From positions 293,846 to 357,845 of the forward strand of contig NZ_CP017074.1 in assembly GCF_001717465.1 (NCBI RefSeq): DNA of 64,000 nucleotides, given 5' to 3'. Origin of the DNA: Luteimonas sp. JM171 (GTDB lineage: Bacteria > Pseudomonadota > Gammaproteobacteria > Xanthomonadales > Xanthomonadaceae). Below the pieces are notes generated by a model. That model had not been told where the DNA came from. It ran no database searches and saw only the letters and a program-made list of their open reading frames with translations. The first letter of the stretch is position 1. The number at the start of each line of letters is the position of its first letter. A program made the position numbers and the translations under genes. Positions 46,585 to 57,240 of this stretch are shown one piece after another.

Positions 46585-47382
46585 CTATTCCTCGACGTAG
46601 GCCTGGCGCTCCAGGATCGAGGAGAACTCGTCGGCGAAGGATTCGTAACGGCTGGCGATGCGCTCGACCTTGGTGGCGTAGCGGTTGTAGGCCCAGACCG
46701 CGGGGATCGCGGCGAACAGGCCCATTGCCGTGGCGATCAGCGCCTCCGAAATGCCCGGCGCGACGGTGGCAATGGTGGCCTCGCGCACGTTGGCCAGGCC
46801 CTGGAACGAAATCATGATTCCCCACACGGTGCCGAGCAGCCCGACGTATGGCGCGATCGAACCGACGTTGGCAAGGAACTCCAGATTGTGCTCCAGCCCG
46901 TCCAGTTCGCGCGAAGTGGCCACGCGCATGCCGCGCTGGGCGCCTTCAAGCTGTGCCGCCGGGGTGGCGCTGCGTCGCTGCCGCTGGCGCGAGAACTCGC
47001 GGAACCCGGCCTCGAAGATTGCCTCGAGCCCGTCGACCTCGCGGTTGCGCTCGGTGGCGGCGGCGTAGAGCTTGCCCATGTCGGAGCCGGACCAGAAGCG
47101 CTCCTCGAAACGGTCGGCCTCGCGCTCGGCGCGGTCAAGCAGCTTCTTCTTGCGGAAGATGATCACCCAGGAGGCGATCGACGCGGCCAGCAGCAGCAGC
47201 ATCACCAGCTGCACCGGGATCGAGGCGTGCAGGATCAGCTGCAGCATGTCGATGTCGCTGCCCACCGCGACCGCAGCCTCGGCAACGCCGGGATCGGCCG
47301 GCAGCCCGGTTGCTGCGGCGGCGCCTTCGTCCGGCAGCGGCGCGACTTCGGTCGCCTGCAACAACATCGTCAGTGGAATCAT
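46585..47382 (-). CDS. tolQ: Tol-Pal system protein TolQ with N-terminal extension
   Basis: The product has 265 residues of the ExbB/TolQ family with three membrane helices (ILHASIPVQLVMLLLLAASIASWVIIF, then IAPYVGLLGTVWGIMISF, and SEALIATAMGLFAAIPAVWAYN). The start at 47382 overlaps the ybgC stop in ATGA, which supports it. This leaves an Ala/Pro-rich extension of about 45 residues before the first helix that E. coli TolQ (230 residues) lacks. An internal ATG at 47247 would give the standard length. Confidence 0.94.
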   Translation of the reverse strand: MIPLTMLLQATEVAPLPDEGAAAATGLPADPGVAEAAVAVGSDIDMLQLILHASIPVQLVMLLLLAASIASWVIIFRKKKLLDRAEREADRFEERFWSGSDMGKLYAAATERNREVDGLEAIFEAGFREFSRQRQRRSATPAAQLEGAQRGMRVATSRELDGLEHNLEFLANVGSIAPYVGLLGTVWGIMISFQGLANVREATIATVAPGISEALIATAMGLFAAIPAVWAYNRYATKVERIASRYESFADEFSSILERQAYVEE

Positions 47383-47814
47383 GCATCCGCTCCAGGGTTT
47401 TTGATTACGTGTTCTGCAAGTTGTCCGTACAGCGCTTCCGGGATCCCGCGGGGACGGAAGCCCTCGGCGTCGAGCGCCGCCAGGCGCACCTGCGCATCGA
47501 GCAGGAGTCGCCCGTCACACTCGACCGCCTGATCGACCACCAGGCTCGCCCGGCGGCATTCGCGCAGCGCCACCGTGACCTCGAGCGCATCGTCCAGCCG
47601 CGCTGGCGCGCGGAAATCCATCCGCATCGCCCGCACCGCGAACACCAGCCCGTGGGCGGCACGCAGCGCGTCCTGCCCGTGGCCCAGCGCGCGCATCCAT
47701 TCGGTCCGCGCGCGCTCCATGAAGGCCACGTACCGGGCGTGGTAGACCACTCCACCGGCGTCGGTATCTTCCCAGTAGACCCTTGTCGGAAGGCTGAACA
47801 ACTGCTGAGGGCCG

Positions 47815-47822
<8 letters not shown>
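47379..47822 (-). CDS. ybgC: Acyl-CoA thioesterase YbgC
   Basis: The product has 147 residues of a hot-dog thioesterase. The catalytic Asp lies in [25 protein letters not shown], a match to the 4-hydroxybenzoyl-CoA thioesterase family. It is always near tolQ in proteobacteria and is thought to act on acyl-CoA or acyl-ACP in phospholipid metabolism. It overlaps the end of ruvB by 8 bases and tolQ by 4. Confidence 0.94.
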
Positions 47823-48858
<1,036 letters not shown>

Positions 48859-48903
48859 GCGGCTATGGTCGCACAGCCGCCCCGCCTGGCGGCCGGTGGC
48901 CGG

Positions 48904-49929
48904 TCAGGCCGCGCCCTGCCCGCTGCCCTCCAGGCCCCAGGCTCCGGCGGCGATCTCGAAGCTGCGCATGCGGGCTTCAACGCTGGCCAGGTTGGCGGTG
49001 AGGATCAGTTCGTCGGGGCGGTGCTTTTCAACGAAGTCGGCGATGCCCTCGGCGACGTCCTTCGCATCGCCCACCACCGAGCACGACAGGGCCTGCCCCA
49101 CCGCCGCCAGCTCCTGCGGGGTCACCACCGAATGGATGTCGTCGACCGGCTGGGGCACCTTGCCCGGCTGCCCCGGCCGGCGCAGGTAGGCGAACATCTG
49201 CTGCAGCGTGGTGAACTGGCGCTCGGCCTCGGCGCGGGTATCGGCCGCCACCACGTTCAGCGCCAGCATCGCGTACGGCTCACGCAGCCGCTTCGAGGGC
49301 CGGAAGTTCTGGTGATAGGCGGCCAGCGCCTCGGTCATCATCGCCGGGGCGAAGTGCGAGGCGAACGAATACGGCAGCCCCATCGCCGCCGCCAGCCGGG
49401 CGCCGAACAGGCTCGAACCCAGGATCCACACCGGCACCTCGATCCCGCCGCCCGGCACCGCCTGCACCAGCTGGCCGGGCTCGACCGGCTCGAAGTAGTT
49501 GATCAGCTCCGCCACGTCGTGGGGGAAGGCGTCCGCGCCCTCGTAGTAGCGCCGCAGCGCGCGCACGGTGGGCTGGTCGGTGCCCGGCGCGCGCCCCAGG
49601 CCCAGGTCGATGCGGTCCGGATACAGCGTGGCCAGGGTGCCGAACTGCTCGGCCACCTGCAGCGGCGCATGGTTGGGCAGCATCACCCCGCCCGCACCCA
49701 CGCGGATGGTCTTCGTGGCTCCTGCCACGTGCCCGATCAGCAGCGCGGTCGCGGCGCTGGCCACGCCGGGCATGTTGTGGTGCTCGGCCAGCCAGTAGCG
49801 GCGGTAGCCGAGCCTCTCGGCGTGGCTGGCCAGGGTGACCATGTCGGAAAAGGCGGTGGCAACGTCGCTGCCTTCGGCCACCGGGGCGAGGTCGAGTATG
49901 GAAAGCGGAATGCGTGCCTGTGTGCTCAT
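48904..49929 (-). CDS. Luciferase-like flavin-dependent monooxygenase
   Basis: The product has 341 residues from the ATG at 49929 (start [17 protein letters not shown]). The LLM fold is shown by the N-terminal strand, [26 protein letters not shown], and [16 protein letters not shown]. It resembles the YhbW/MsnO8 group of single-component FMN-type oxidoreductases. Its substrate is unknown. It lies between kup and ruvB on the same strand. Confidence 0.9.
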   Translation of the reverse strand: MSTQARIPLSILDLAPVAEGSDVATAFSDMVTLASHAERLGYRRYWLAEHHNMPGVASAATALLIGHVAGATKTIRVGAGGVMLPNHAPLQVAEQFGTLATLYPDRIDLGLGRAPGTDQPTVRALRRYYEGADAFPHDVAELINYFEPVEPGQLVQAVPGGGIEVPVWILGSSLFGARLAAAMGLPYSFASHFAPAMMTEALAAYHQNFRPSKRLREPYAMLALNVVAADTRAEAERQFTTLQQMFAYLRRPGQPGKVPQPVDDIHSVVTPQELAAVGQALSCSVVGDAKDVAEGIADFVEKHRPDELILTANLASVEARMRSFEIAAGAWGLEGSGQGAA

Positions 49930-49975
49930 GCCACCAGCATGGGGGCGGGGCATCGGGTTTGCCACCCGGCCGGGC

Positions 49976-51883
49976 TCAGATTTCCACCGGCGTCCCCAGT
50001 TCAACCAGGCGGTCGCCGGGAATCCGGAAGTAGGCCGAGGCCGGCGCTGCGTTCCGGTGCATGGCCGAGAACAGCTTTTCGCGCCACAGCGCCATGCCAT
50101 GGCGGACGCCGGGCACCACCGTTTCCCGGCTGGTGAAGTAGGTGGTGTCGGTCGGGTCGATCCACAGTCCGTCGTCGTCGTCGCAGGACGCCATCAGCGC
50201 CACCGGCACGTCCGGTGTCTCCATGAACCCGAACCGCAGCGTCACCCTGTACCAGCCATCGGCGATCCCCCGCACCTCCAGGCGCCGCTCGCGCGGCGCA
50301 TACGGCACCGCCAGCGTAGCCACCGTGAGCACCACGTTGCGCTCGTGCAGCACCTTGTTGTGCTTGAGGTTGTGCAGCAGCGCCTGCGGCACCACGCCCT
50401 TGTCGGCAGTCAGGAACACCGCGGTCCCCGGCACCCGCTGCGGCGGCGCCAGCATCAGGCCCGGCAGGAACTCGTCGAGCTGCTCGCCGTGCTCGCGGAT
50501 GCGCTGGCGCAGCAGCAGGCGGCCGCGCCGCCAGGTACGCAGCAGGGTGAACAGCACCAGCCCCAGCAGCAGCGGGAACCAGCCGCCCTGCGGCACCTTG
50601 GCCAGGTTGGCGGTGACGAAAGCCAGGTCCACCAGCAGGAACACCGCGCACAGCGGCACCACCCACAGCCGCCAGCGCGGCCAAAGCGCGTGGGCCACGA
50701 TCGCCAGCAGCACGGTGTCGATCAGCATGGTCATCGACACCGAGACCCCGTAGGCCGCCGCCAGCGCGGACGAGCTGCCGAAGCCGACCACCAGCGCGAT
50801 GACCACCACCAGCATGCTCCAGTTGACCGCCGGGATATAGATCTGGCCAATGGTGTCCTTGGAGGTATGCAACACCTTCATGCGCGGGATGTAGCCCAGC
50901 TGCATCGCCTGGCGGGCAATCGAGTAACCGCCGGTGATCACGGCCTGGGACGCGATCACGGTGGCCGCCGTCGCCAGCAGGATCATCGGGAACCGGCCCC
51001 ACTCCGGCACCCCGTGGTAGAACGGGCTGGCCGCGGCTTCCGGGTTCTCGAGCACCAGCGCCCCCTGCCCCAGGTAGTTGAGCATCAGCGATGGCAGCAC
51101 CACGCAATACCAGGCGTAGCGCACCGGCCGCGCCCCGAAGTGGCCCATGTCGGTATAGATCGCCTCGCCGCCGGTCACGGCCAGCACCACCGCGCCGAGG
51201 ATGAAGACCCCGCCCCAGGAATGGTCGATGAAGAACCGGACCGCCCAGATGGGGTTGATGGCGTGCAAGATCTCGGGGTCGTGGAGGATGTTGGCCACTC
51301 CCAGCACAGCCAGCACCAGGAACCAGAGGACGGTGATGGGCCCGAATATCCCGCCCACCCGGGCGGTGCCGAATCGCTGGGTGGCAAACAGCACCACCAG
51401 CACCGTGAGCGCGATCGGCAACACCCAGTGGCCGAGTTCGGGCGCGGCCACCTCCAGGCCTTCCACCGCCGCCAGCACCGAGACCGCCGGCGTAAGCACC
51501 CCGTCGCCGAAGAACAGCGCCGCGCCCAGGATCCCGAAGATGCCCACCAGCCACGCCGCGCGCGAATCCTTGGGCAGGCTGCGCTGGGCCAGCGCCATCA
51601 GCGCCATGATGCCGCCCTCGCCCTCGTTGTCTGCGCGGGTGATGATGGTGACGTATTTCACCGACACCACCAGCACCAGCGCCCAGAACACCAGCGAGAG
51701 CAGGCCCAGCACGGTGTCGTGGTTGGCCACCAGGCCGTAATGCGGCGAGAAGGCCTCGCGGATGGCGTAGAGGGGGCTGGTGCCGATGTCCCCGAACACC
51801 ACCCCCAGCGCGCCAATCGTCAGCCCGAACAGGCCGACCTTGCCGTGCTGCGGGTTGTCGCGTTCGCGGCCCTCTGGTGCCAT
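49976..51883 (-). CDS. kup: Potassium uptake protein Kup
   Basis: The product has 635 residues. About 12 membrane helices begin with [26 protein letters not shown], the Kup signature, and a soluble C-terminal region (about 460-635) follows. It is a proton-coupled low-affinity potassium importer in the inner membrane. It starts 24 bases after ruvA. Confidence 0.96.
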   Translation of the reverse strand: MAPEGRERDNPQHGKVGLFGLTIGALGVVFGDIGTSPLYAIREAFSPHYGLVANHDTVLGLLSLVFWALVLVVSVKYVTIITRADNEGEGGIMALMALAQRSLPKDSRAAWLVGIFGILGAALFFGDGVLTPAVSVLAAVEGLEVAAPELGHWVLPIALTVLVVLFATQRFGTARVGGIFGPITVLWFLVLAVLGVANILHDPEILHAINPIWAVRFFIDHSWGGVFILGAVVLAVTGGEAIYTDMGHFGARPVRYAWYCVVLPSLMLNYLGQGALVLENPEAAASPFYHGVPEWGRFPMILLATAATVIASQAVITGGYSIARQAMQLGYIPRMKVLHTSKDTIGQIYIPAVNWSMLVVVIALVVGFGSSSALAAAYGVSVSMTMLIDTVLLAIVAHALWPRWRLWVVPLCAVFLLVDLAFVTANLAKVPQGGWFPLLLGLVLFTLLRTWRRGRLLLRQRIREHGEQLDEFLPGLMLAPPQRVPGTAVFLTADKGVVPQALLHNLKHNKVLHERNVVLTVATLAVPYAPRERRLEVRGIADGWYRVTLRFGFMETPDVPVALMASCDDDDGLWIDPTDTTYFTSRETVVPGVRHGMALWREKLFSAMHRNAAPASAYFRIPGDRLVELGTPVEI

Positions 51884-51907
51884 CGATGGTGTCCGGGGTG
51901 GGGGGAA

Positions 51908-52498
51908 TCAGCGCAGGGCGGACTGTAGCGCCTTGCGGATGATGGCCTCGGCGGCGTCGCCTTCACCGGCGGCGGCCCGGGCCATCTTCTGCGCCTCGGC
52001 CGACCGGTAACCCAGCTGCTGCAGCGCCACCACCGCTTCGGACATCGGGTCGGCGGGCACCGCCCCGGCGCTTGGCGCGGTGGCGGCGCCGGCGAAGTCG
52101 GCCGCGCGGTCGCGCAGCTCCACCACGATCCGCTCGGCGGTCTTCTTGCCGATGCCCGGGATCCGGCACAGCGCGGTGATGTCACCGGCCTGCACCAGCA
52201 GCGCGAACTCGCCCACCGACGCCCCCGACAGGATCGCCAGCGCGATCTTCGCGCCGATGCCGCTCACCTTCTGCACGTCGCGGAACATGCGCCGCTCGGC
52301 CTCGGTGAGGAATCCGTACAGGGACACGGTGTCGTCCTTGTGCGCGTAGTGGGTGAACAGCGTCACCTCGCGGCCGACCTCGGGCAGGTCGTAGAACGTG
52401 CTCATGGGCGCCTCGAGCTCGTAGCCCACGCCGCCCACGTCCACCACCAGCCACGGCGGCTGCTTGTGCGCGAGGGTGCCGCGCAGTCGTCCAATCAT
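51908..52498 (-). CDS. ruvA: Holliday junction-binding protein RuvA
   Basis: The product has 196 residues from the ATG at 52498 (MIGRLRGTL, the standard RuvA start). The three RuvA parts are visible: an OB-fold, the two helix-hairpin-helix motifs ([13 protein letters not shown] and [16 protein letters not shown]) and a C-terminal UBA-like domain ([15 protein letters not shown]) that contacts RuvB. Confidence 0.96.
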   Translation of the reverse strand: MIGRLRGTLAHKQPPWLVVDVGGVGYELEAPMSTFYDLPEVGREVTLFTHYAHKDDTVSLYGFLTEAERRMFRDVQKVSGIGAKIALAILSGASVGEFALLVQAGDITALCRIPGIGKKTAERIVVELRDRAADFAGAATAPSAGAVPADPMSEAVVALQQLGYRSAEAQKMARAAAGEGDAAEAIIRKALQSALR

Positions 52499-52514
52499 CG
52501 GTTTCCGGTCCTCA

Positions 52515-53036
52515 TTACTTGCGCGCCCAGGCCTGCCGGGTGCCGACGCCGAGGCGGCGGGCACTGGCGCGCACATGGGCGTGGGTGATGGCGGCGGCCA
52601 GCGCGTCGGCGGCATCCTCCTGCAGCTTGCCACGCAGGTTGAGCAGGATGCCCACCATGTGCTGGATCTGGGCCTTCTCGGCGCCGCCGCGCCCCACCAC
52701 CGCCAGCTTGATCTCCTTGGCCGCGTACTCGTGCACCGGCAGGTCGCGCAGCACCGCCGCGCAGATCGCCGCGCCCCGGGCCTGGCCGAGCTTGAGCGCC
52801 GAATCCGGGTTGCGCGCCATGAATACCTGTTCGATCACCACCTCGTCCGGGCGGTGCGCATCAATCACCTCGCCCAGGCCGTCCAGCAACAGGCGCAGGC
52901 GGCCCGGGAAGTCGGGCGCCGAAAGCAGCACCAGCGGGCCGTGGAACACGTGCGCCATGTTGCCCGCGGCATCGACATCGATGATGCCCACGCCGGTGCG
53001 CTGGGAGCCCGGGTCGATGCCGAGGATGCGGGTCAT
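52515..53036 (-). CDS. ruvC: Holliday junction resolvase RuvC
   Basis: The product has 173 residues. [12 protein letters not shown] carries the first catalytic Asp. The second acidic residue is in VVIEQVF, and the last acidic residue(s) in [14 protein letters not shown]. It cuts Holliday junctions. It starts 13 bases after yebC and lies 16 bases before ruvA. Confidence 0.96.
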   Translation of the reverse strand: MTRILGIDPGSQRTGVGIIDVDAAGNMAHVFHGPLVLLSAPDFPGRLRLLLDGLGEVIDAHRPDEVVIEQVFMARNPDSALKLGQARGAAICAAVLRDLPVHEYAAKEIKLAVVGRGGAEKAQIQHMVGILLNLRGKLQEDAADALAAAITHAHVRASARRLGVGTRQAWARK

Positions 53037-53049
53037 GGCCCGGGCGCCG

Positions 53050-53790
53050 TCAGGCGTAGGCCTCCTCGCCCAGGTCCGCGTTGGAATACACCGCCTGCAC
53101 GTCGTCCAGGTCCTCGAGCCAGTCGAGCAGCTTGACCACCTGCTGGCCGGTCTCGCCGTCCACCGACACGTCGTTGTCCGCGCGCCAGGTGACCTCCGCC
53201 TGCGCCGGCTCGGCGCCGGCGGCGATCATCGCATTGCGCACCTCGGCGAAGGCGTCGGGGTCGGTCAGCACGTCGATCGAGCCGTCCTCGGGATAGGTGA
53301 CGATGTCGTCGGCGCCGGCCTCGATGGCGGCCTCGGTTATCGCGTCCTCGTCGGAGCCGGGCGGATAGCTCAGCACGCCCAGCTTGCGGAACATGAAGGC
53401 CACCGAGCCGTCGGTGCCCAGGTTGCCGCCGAACTTGCTGAAGGCATGGCGCACGTCGGCCACGGTGCGCACGTGGTTGTCGGTGAGGCAGTCGACGATC
53501 ACCGCGACCCCGCCCGGGGCGTAGCCCTCGTAGCGGATCTCCTCGTAGTTCACGCCCTCCAGCTCGCCGGTCGCCTTCTTGATGGCGCGCTCAACCGAGT
53601 CGCGGGTCATGTTGGCGGCCAGCGCCTTGTCCACCGCCGTGCGCAGGCGCGGGTTGGAAGCGGTGTCACCGCCCCCCAGGCGCGCGGCCACGGAAATCTC
53701 GCGGATGAGCTTGGTGAAGATCTTGCCCCGCTTCGCGTCCTGCGCGTTCTTGCGGTGCTGGATGTTCGCCCATTTGGAATGACCGGCCAT
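53050..53790 (-). CDS. yebC: YebC/PmpR family transcription and translation factor
   Basis: The product has 246 residues from the ATG at 53790 ([25 protein letters not shown], the family's signature start). It has the three-domain YebC layout. Members act as transcription regulators or help ribosomes translate proline stretches. It is first in the yebC-ruvC-ruvA unit. Confidence 0.95.
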   Translation of the reverse strand: MAGHSKWANIQHRKNAQDAKRGKIFTKLIREISVAARLGGGDTASNPRLRTAVDKALAANMTRDSVERAIKKATGELEGVNYEEIRYEGYAPGGVAVIVDCLTDNHVRTVADVRHAFSKFGGNLGTDGSVAFMFRKLGVLSYPPGSDEDAITEAAIEAGADDIVTYPEDGSIDVLTDPDAFAEVRNAMIAAGAEPAQAEVTWRADNDVSVDGETGQQVVKLLDWLEDLDDVQAVYSNADLGEEAYA

Positions 53791-53829
53791 GTGTTTCGGG
53801 ACCCGGGAATGCAGTGACGGAAGTCCCTG

Positions 53830-53835
53830 ATTATA
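53830..53835 (-). promoter_or_regulatory. Likely -10 of the yebC-ruvCA promoter
   Basis: The minus strand reads TATAAT, a perfect -10, 40 bases upstream of the yebC ATG. The hexamer 17 bases further up (GCTGCC) is a poor -35. Confidence 0.5.
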
Positions 53836-53929
53836 GGGCCTGGAAAGCGCAAGGCAGCGGCGCACTTCGCGCTCTCACAGCAACTTCGGGCCCGATCGGC
53901 TACAATGCGGGGCGCTTCGCAGCCTCACG

Positions 53930-53947
53930 TGTGCATTGAATTGCACA
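53930..53947 (+). promoter_or_regulatory. Palindrome downstream of TACAAT, possible operator
   Basis: TGTGCA and TGCACA flank TTGAAT in an 18-base near-perfect palindrome located 24 bases after TACAAT. It is placed like an operator for the symporter gene. The regulator is unknown. Confidence 0.35.
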
Positions 53948-54136
53948 TGCCGCTCGAATGCCTTGATGCCGCGGCCTTTCATTCGGCACCGCAGCACCGG
54001 CGGCATCCGCCGCCCGGCCGGCTCCATGCCCGGCCCGCGACAACAGACCGATCCCCAATCCGCCGGGACCCCCGCGTGGGCGGCTTTTCCTTTGCCTGCG
54101 CCTGGCGTCCCCTCAAAAGGACCGTCCACAGCCCAG

Positions 54137-55840
54137 ATGCAACAAACCGGAATCCACCAGCTCAGCTCTGGCACCGCACTGCTTCTCCTCGTCGGCTTCT
54201 ACGCCCTGACCTTCCTGATGTCGCTGTCGATCCTCCGCAAGAAGGAGAACGTCGACGCCTACATGGTCTCCAACAGCGCCATCGGCTTCGGCATGGCCGC
54301 GGCCAGCATGATGGCCACCTGGATCTGGGCGGCCTCCTTCTTTGCCAGCGCCACGTCCGGCTACCGCTACGGCATCTCCGGGCCGATCCACTACGGGCTG
54401 TGGGGCGCGCTGATGATCCTTTTCATCTACCCGTTCGGGAAGCGCTTCCGCGAACTGGCGCCCGACGCCCACACCCTGGCCGAGATCCTGCACGCCCGCC
54501 ACGGCACCTCGAGCCAGATGGTGATGGCGGTGTCCAACATCGTCGGCTCGTGCATCAGCCTGATGGTGAACTTCAGCGCCGCCGGCGCGCTGGTGGCCGT
54601 GCTCTCGCCGCTGTCCTTCATCCACGGCGTGCTGATCGCCGGCGCCGGCGTGCTCGCGTACACCCTGTGGTCCGGCTTCCGCGCTTCGGTGATGACCGAC
54701 TTCGCCCAGCTGGTGGCCATGGTCGTTGCCGCCGCGGTGCTGATCCCGATGGTGTACTTCAACGCCGGCGGCAGCTCGCTGCTGGAAGAGGGAATGGTGC
54801 ACCTGACCGCGGAACAGGCGAGCTTCTTCTCGGGTACCGCATTCCTTGAACAGGGCGCGCCCTACCTGGTGGCCGTGCTGGCGTATGCCATCGGCAACCA
54901 GACCATCGCCCAGCGCCTGTTCGCCGTGCGCCAGGACCTGATCAAGCCCACCTTCCTCACCGCCACCGTGGGCTATGGCGCGGTGGTGATCGGCTTGGGC
55001 ATGCTGGGGCTGCTGGCGCTGTTCGCGGGCGTGACCCCGCTCGACGGCGACAGCAACAACCTGATCCCGCAGATGGCGTCGGAATTCCTGCCCCCGTTTG
55101 CCATCGGCGTGTTCTTCATCCTGGTGGTGGGCTCCCTGTCTTCCACCGCCGACTCCGACCTGTCCGCGCTCTCGGCGCTGATGATGACCGACGTCTACGG
55201 CAAGAACCTGGCCCGCAAGCGGCCGGACCCGAAGGTCATGCTGCTGGTCGGGCGGGTCACCATGATCGTCGCCACGATGCTCGGCATCATCTTCGCCAGC
55301 CTACGCCTGGACATCCTGATCGTGCTGGTGTTCGTGGGCGCGCTGTGGGGCGCCATCGTGTTCCCGGTGATCGCCAGCTTCTACTGGGACCGCGTGAACA
55401 ACCGCGCCTTCTCCTGGGCGGTGGCCGTGGCGGTGACCCTGTTCTGCCTGACCCGCTTCGAGCTGGTCCCGCTCACCGGCGTCATCGGCTACCTGTTCGA
55501 AGCCATCGCCCTGGTTGGCGCTGGCGTGGTCACCGGCCTGATGGCGTTCGGCTTCTTCGGCCGCCGCGTGGCCTTCGTCGTCGGCGGCGCCACCATCCTC
55601 GGCCTGTCGACGATCGTCTTCGGCGGTTTGCGCGACTACATCCCGCTGATCAGTGCCCTGGTCGCCTATGGCGCCAGCGCCATCGTCTGCACCGCGCTCA
55701 GCCTGCGCAACAACGAACGCTTCGACTTCGCACTGCTCGACGAGCGCGTGCGCAACTTCCAGAAGACCGCCTTCGACAAGGACGAGGGCAAGGACAGCGG
55801 TCTCAACCCCGCCGACCCGCTCCCGGAGGCCCGCTCATGA
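54137..55840 (+). CDS. Sodium:solute symporter family transporter
   Basis: The product has 567 residues with about 13-14 membrane helices, in the SSS fold. Family stretches include ENVDAYMVSNSAIGFGMAAASMMATWIWAASFF, the inner repeat start IGNQTIAQRLFAVRQ, and SSTADSDLSALSALMMTDVYG with the sodium-site serines. It is closest by eye to the urea/acetate-like (Dur3-like) branch; the substrate is not certain. The ATG at 54137 is chosen because membrane-like sequence begins there. The 43-residue gene overlaps its stop. Confidence 0.85.
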   Translation: MQQTGIHQLSSGTALLLLVGFYALTFLMSLSILRKKENVDAYMVSNSAIGFGMAAASMMATWIWAASFFASATSGYRYGISGPIHYGLWGALMILFIYPFGKRFRELAPDAHTLAEILHARHGTSSQMVMAVSNIVGSCISLMVNFSAAGALVAVLSPLSFIHGVLIAGAGVLAYTLWSGFRASVMTDFAQLVAMVVAAAVLIPMVYFNAGGSSLLEEGMVHLTAEQASFFSGTAFLEQGAPYLVAVLAYAIGNQTIAQRLFAVRQDLIKPTFLTATVGYGAVVIGLGMLGLLALFAGVTPLDGDSNNLIPQMASEFLPPFAIGVFFILVVGSLSSTADSDLSALSALMMTDVYGKNLARKRPDPKVMLLVGRVTMIVATMLGIIFASLRLDILIVLVFVGALWGAIVFPVIASFYWDRVNNRAFSWAVAVAVTLFCLTRFELVPLTGVIGYLFEAIALVGAGVVTGLMAFGFFGRRVAFVVGGATILGLSTIVFGGLRDYIPLISALVAYGASAIVCTALSLRNNERFDFALLDERVRNFQKTAFDKDEGKDSGLNPADPLPEARS

Positions 55841-55968
55841 ACACCACCCTGCTTTCCTTCTACATCCTAATCTGGCCCGCGCTCGCCATGGGCGTGCTGG
55901 TGCTGTTGTTCGTCGCCCTGTTCCGCGACATCCGCGCCGCCAGGAAGAAGGGCAAGGACCTGGTCTGA
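55837..55968 (+). CDS. Small transporter-associated membrane protein
   Basis: The product has 43 residues: MNTTLLSFYILIWPALAMG plus VLVLLFVALFRDIRAARKKGKDLV, one long membrane helix with a basic tail. The ATG overlaps the symporter stop in ATGA, indicating translational coupling. Similar tiny subunits accompany this symporter branch in other proteobacteria. A structural or stabilising role is inferred. Confidence 0.8.
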   Translation: MNTTLLSFYILIWPALAMGVLVLLFVALFRDIRAARKKGKDLV

Positions 55969-55976
55969 CGGCTTCC

Positions 55977-56618
55977 TCAGGCGCCGCTGAAACGGCCACT
56001 GCGCAGGAAACGGACCGCCTGCGCGGCGACCTCGCGTGACAGGAGCAGGCCCATGTGGCTGGTGCGGATCACCACGTGATCCGCCAGGCCGGGCGCGCGG
56101 GTCTCCGCCACGGCCACCGTGCCATCGTGCTGCCCCTCGAACCGGCCGAAGAATCGCCCCAGCCCGTAGGGCGCGCTGCCGGCGATCATCCCGACTTCGA
56201 ATCCGTCCGGCAGCGTGGCGCATCCTTCGGTGAGGATCCTGCGGCTGCGCCCGAAGTAGAGCCCCGACAGCCGGTAGCCGGCCAGTTCACCGGCTGCCGC
56301 GCTTCCACACAGCGGGGAGCCCAGGCAAAGGACCCGGCCGACCGGGGCACCTGGTTCCTGGCGCAGCGCATGCAGCGTGACCAGCCCGCCCATGCTGTGG
56401 CCGACGATGTGCGCGGGGCCGCCTTTCCGGATCCGCCCGAGCAGGGTGGCCATTGCGGCGCGGGGGCTTTCCCGGATCGTCCGGTAGCCGAGGATCTCCG
56501 GCACAAAGCCCTCTGCGCGCAGCCGGCGCGCCAGTGGTTGCATGGTGATGCCCGCCATCCACAGGCCGTGGAGGAGGATGACGCGGCGGATGCATTCTGG
56601 AGGGACGGGGGTGGACAT
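55977..56618 (-). CDS. Alpha/beta hydrolase (lipase-like)
   Basis: The product has 213 residues. The oxyanion segment VILLHGLWMAG, the nucleophile elbow GHSMGG, and a late His in TSHMGLLLS match an alpha/beta hydrolase; the catalytic Asp is probably in EGQHDGTVAV. There is no signal peptide, so it is likely cytoplasmic. The substrate is unknown. It converges on the small transporter subunit gene. Confidence 0.87.
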   Translation of the reverse strand: MSTPVPPECIRRVILLHGLWMAGITMQPLARRLRAEGFVPEILGYRTIRESPRAAMATLLGRIRKGGPAHIVGHSMGGLVTLHALRQEPGAPVGRVLCLGSPLCGSAAAGELAGYRLSGLYFGRSRRILTEGCATLPDGFEVGMIAGSAPYGLGRFFGRFEGQHDGTVAVAETRAPGLADHVVIRTSHMGLLLSREVAAQAVRFLRSGRFSGA

Positions 56619-56707
56619 CCGGCAATGCTATCCGCCTGTCCAGCTCTCCTGGTGAACCCTGGAGCGAGCACACATCATGTCGCCCTGAGCTGAGGGGCCC
56701 CGCGCTA

Positions 56708-57232
56708 TTACAGCGCTCCCCCTTTGCGGCGCATGATGAATTCCCGGTCACGCACCCGGCCGACCGGAAACCGGTATTCGCCAACAATTTCAAAACCCTT
56801 GCGCGCATAAAAGCGCTGGGCGCCGACGTTCTCCGACCAGACCCCGATCCACAGCGGGCACGGCCCCTTGCGCTGCAGCCACGCCATCGCCGTATCGAAC
56901 ATCCGCCCGCCCCAGCCGCCCCGCTGGTATTCCTTGAGCAGGTACAGCCGCTTCAGCTCCCCGTCGCCCGGCGCCACCTCCGGGTGCGGCAGCCCGCACG
57001 GGCCCGCGGCAGCATGGCCCACGGCCTCCCCGCCGTCTTCGAGGAACCACACCGCGTAATCCGGATGCGCCAGGATCACCCGCTGCTTCTCCACCGCGTA
57101 CGCATCGTCGAAGAACGCCTGCAGGTCCTCCGGCGGATACAGGTGGCCGAAGGTTTCGTCGAACGTGCGCCGGGCCAGCCTCGACAGCGTCTGCGCGTCA
57201 TTGACCGTTGCCCGCCGGATCGCCAGCGTCAT
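56708..57232 (-). CDS. GNAT family N-acetyltransferase
   Basis: The product has 174 residues from the ATG at 57232 ([24 protein letters not shown]). The acetyl-CoA loop lies in [23 protein letters not shown], followed by [20 protein letters not shown], typical of GNAT motifs A and B. The substrate cannot be told. It begins 8 bases after the aspS stop, so the two are probably co-transcribed. Confidence 0.9.
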   Translation of the reverse strand: MTLAIRRATVNDAQTLSRLARRTFDETFGHLYPPEDLQAFFDDAYAVEKQRVILAHPDYAVWFLEDGGEAVGHAAAGPCGLPHPEVAPGDGELKRLYLLKEYQRGGWGGRMFDTAMAWLQRKGPCPLWIGVWSENVGAQRFYARKGFEIVGEYRFPVGRVRDREFIMRRKGGAL

Positions 57233-57240
57233 CGCGCCCC

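Larger units (their letters stand above)
53791..54136. other. Gene-free stretch between yebC and the symporter
   Basis: This 346-base divergent region holds a TATAAT on the yebC strand (53830-53835), a TACAAT on the plus strand (53901-53906), an 18-base palindrome (53930-53947) and a weak hairpin with CTTTT at 54060-54088. The plus frame is open through much of it but the translation is not protein-like. Confidence 0.6.
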
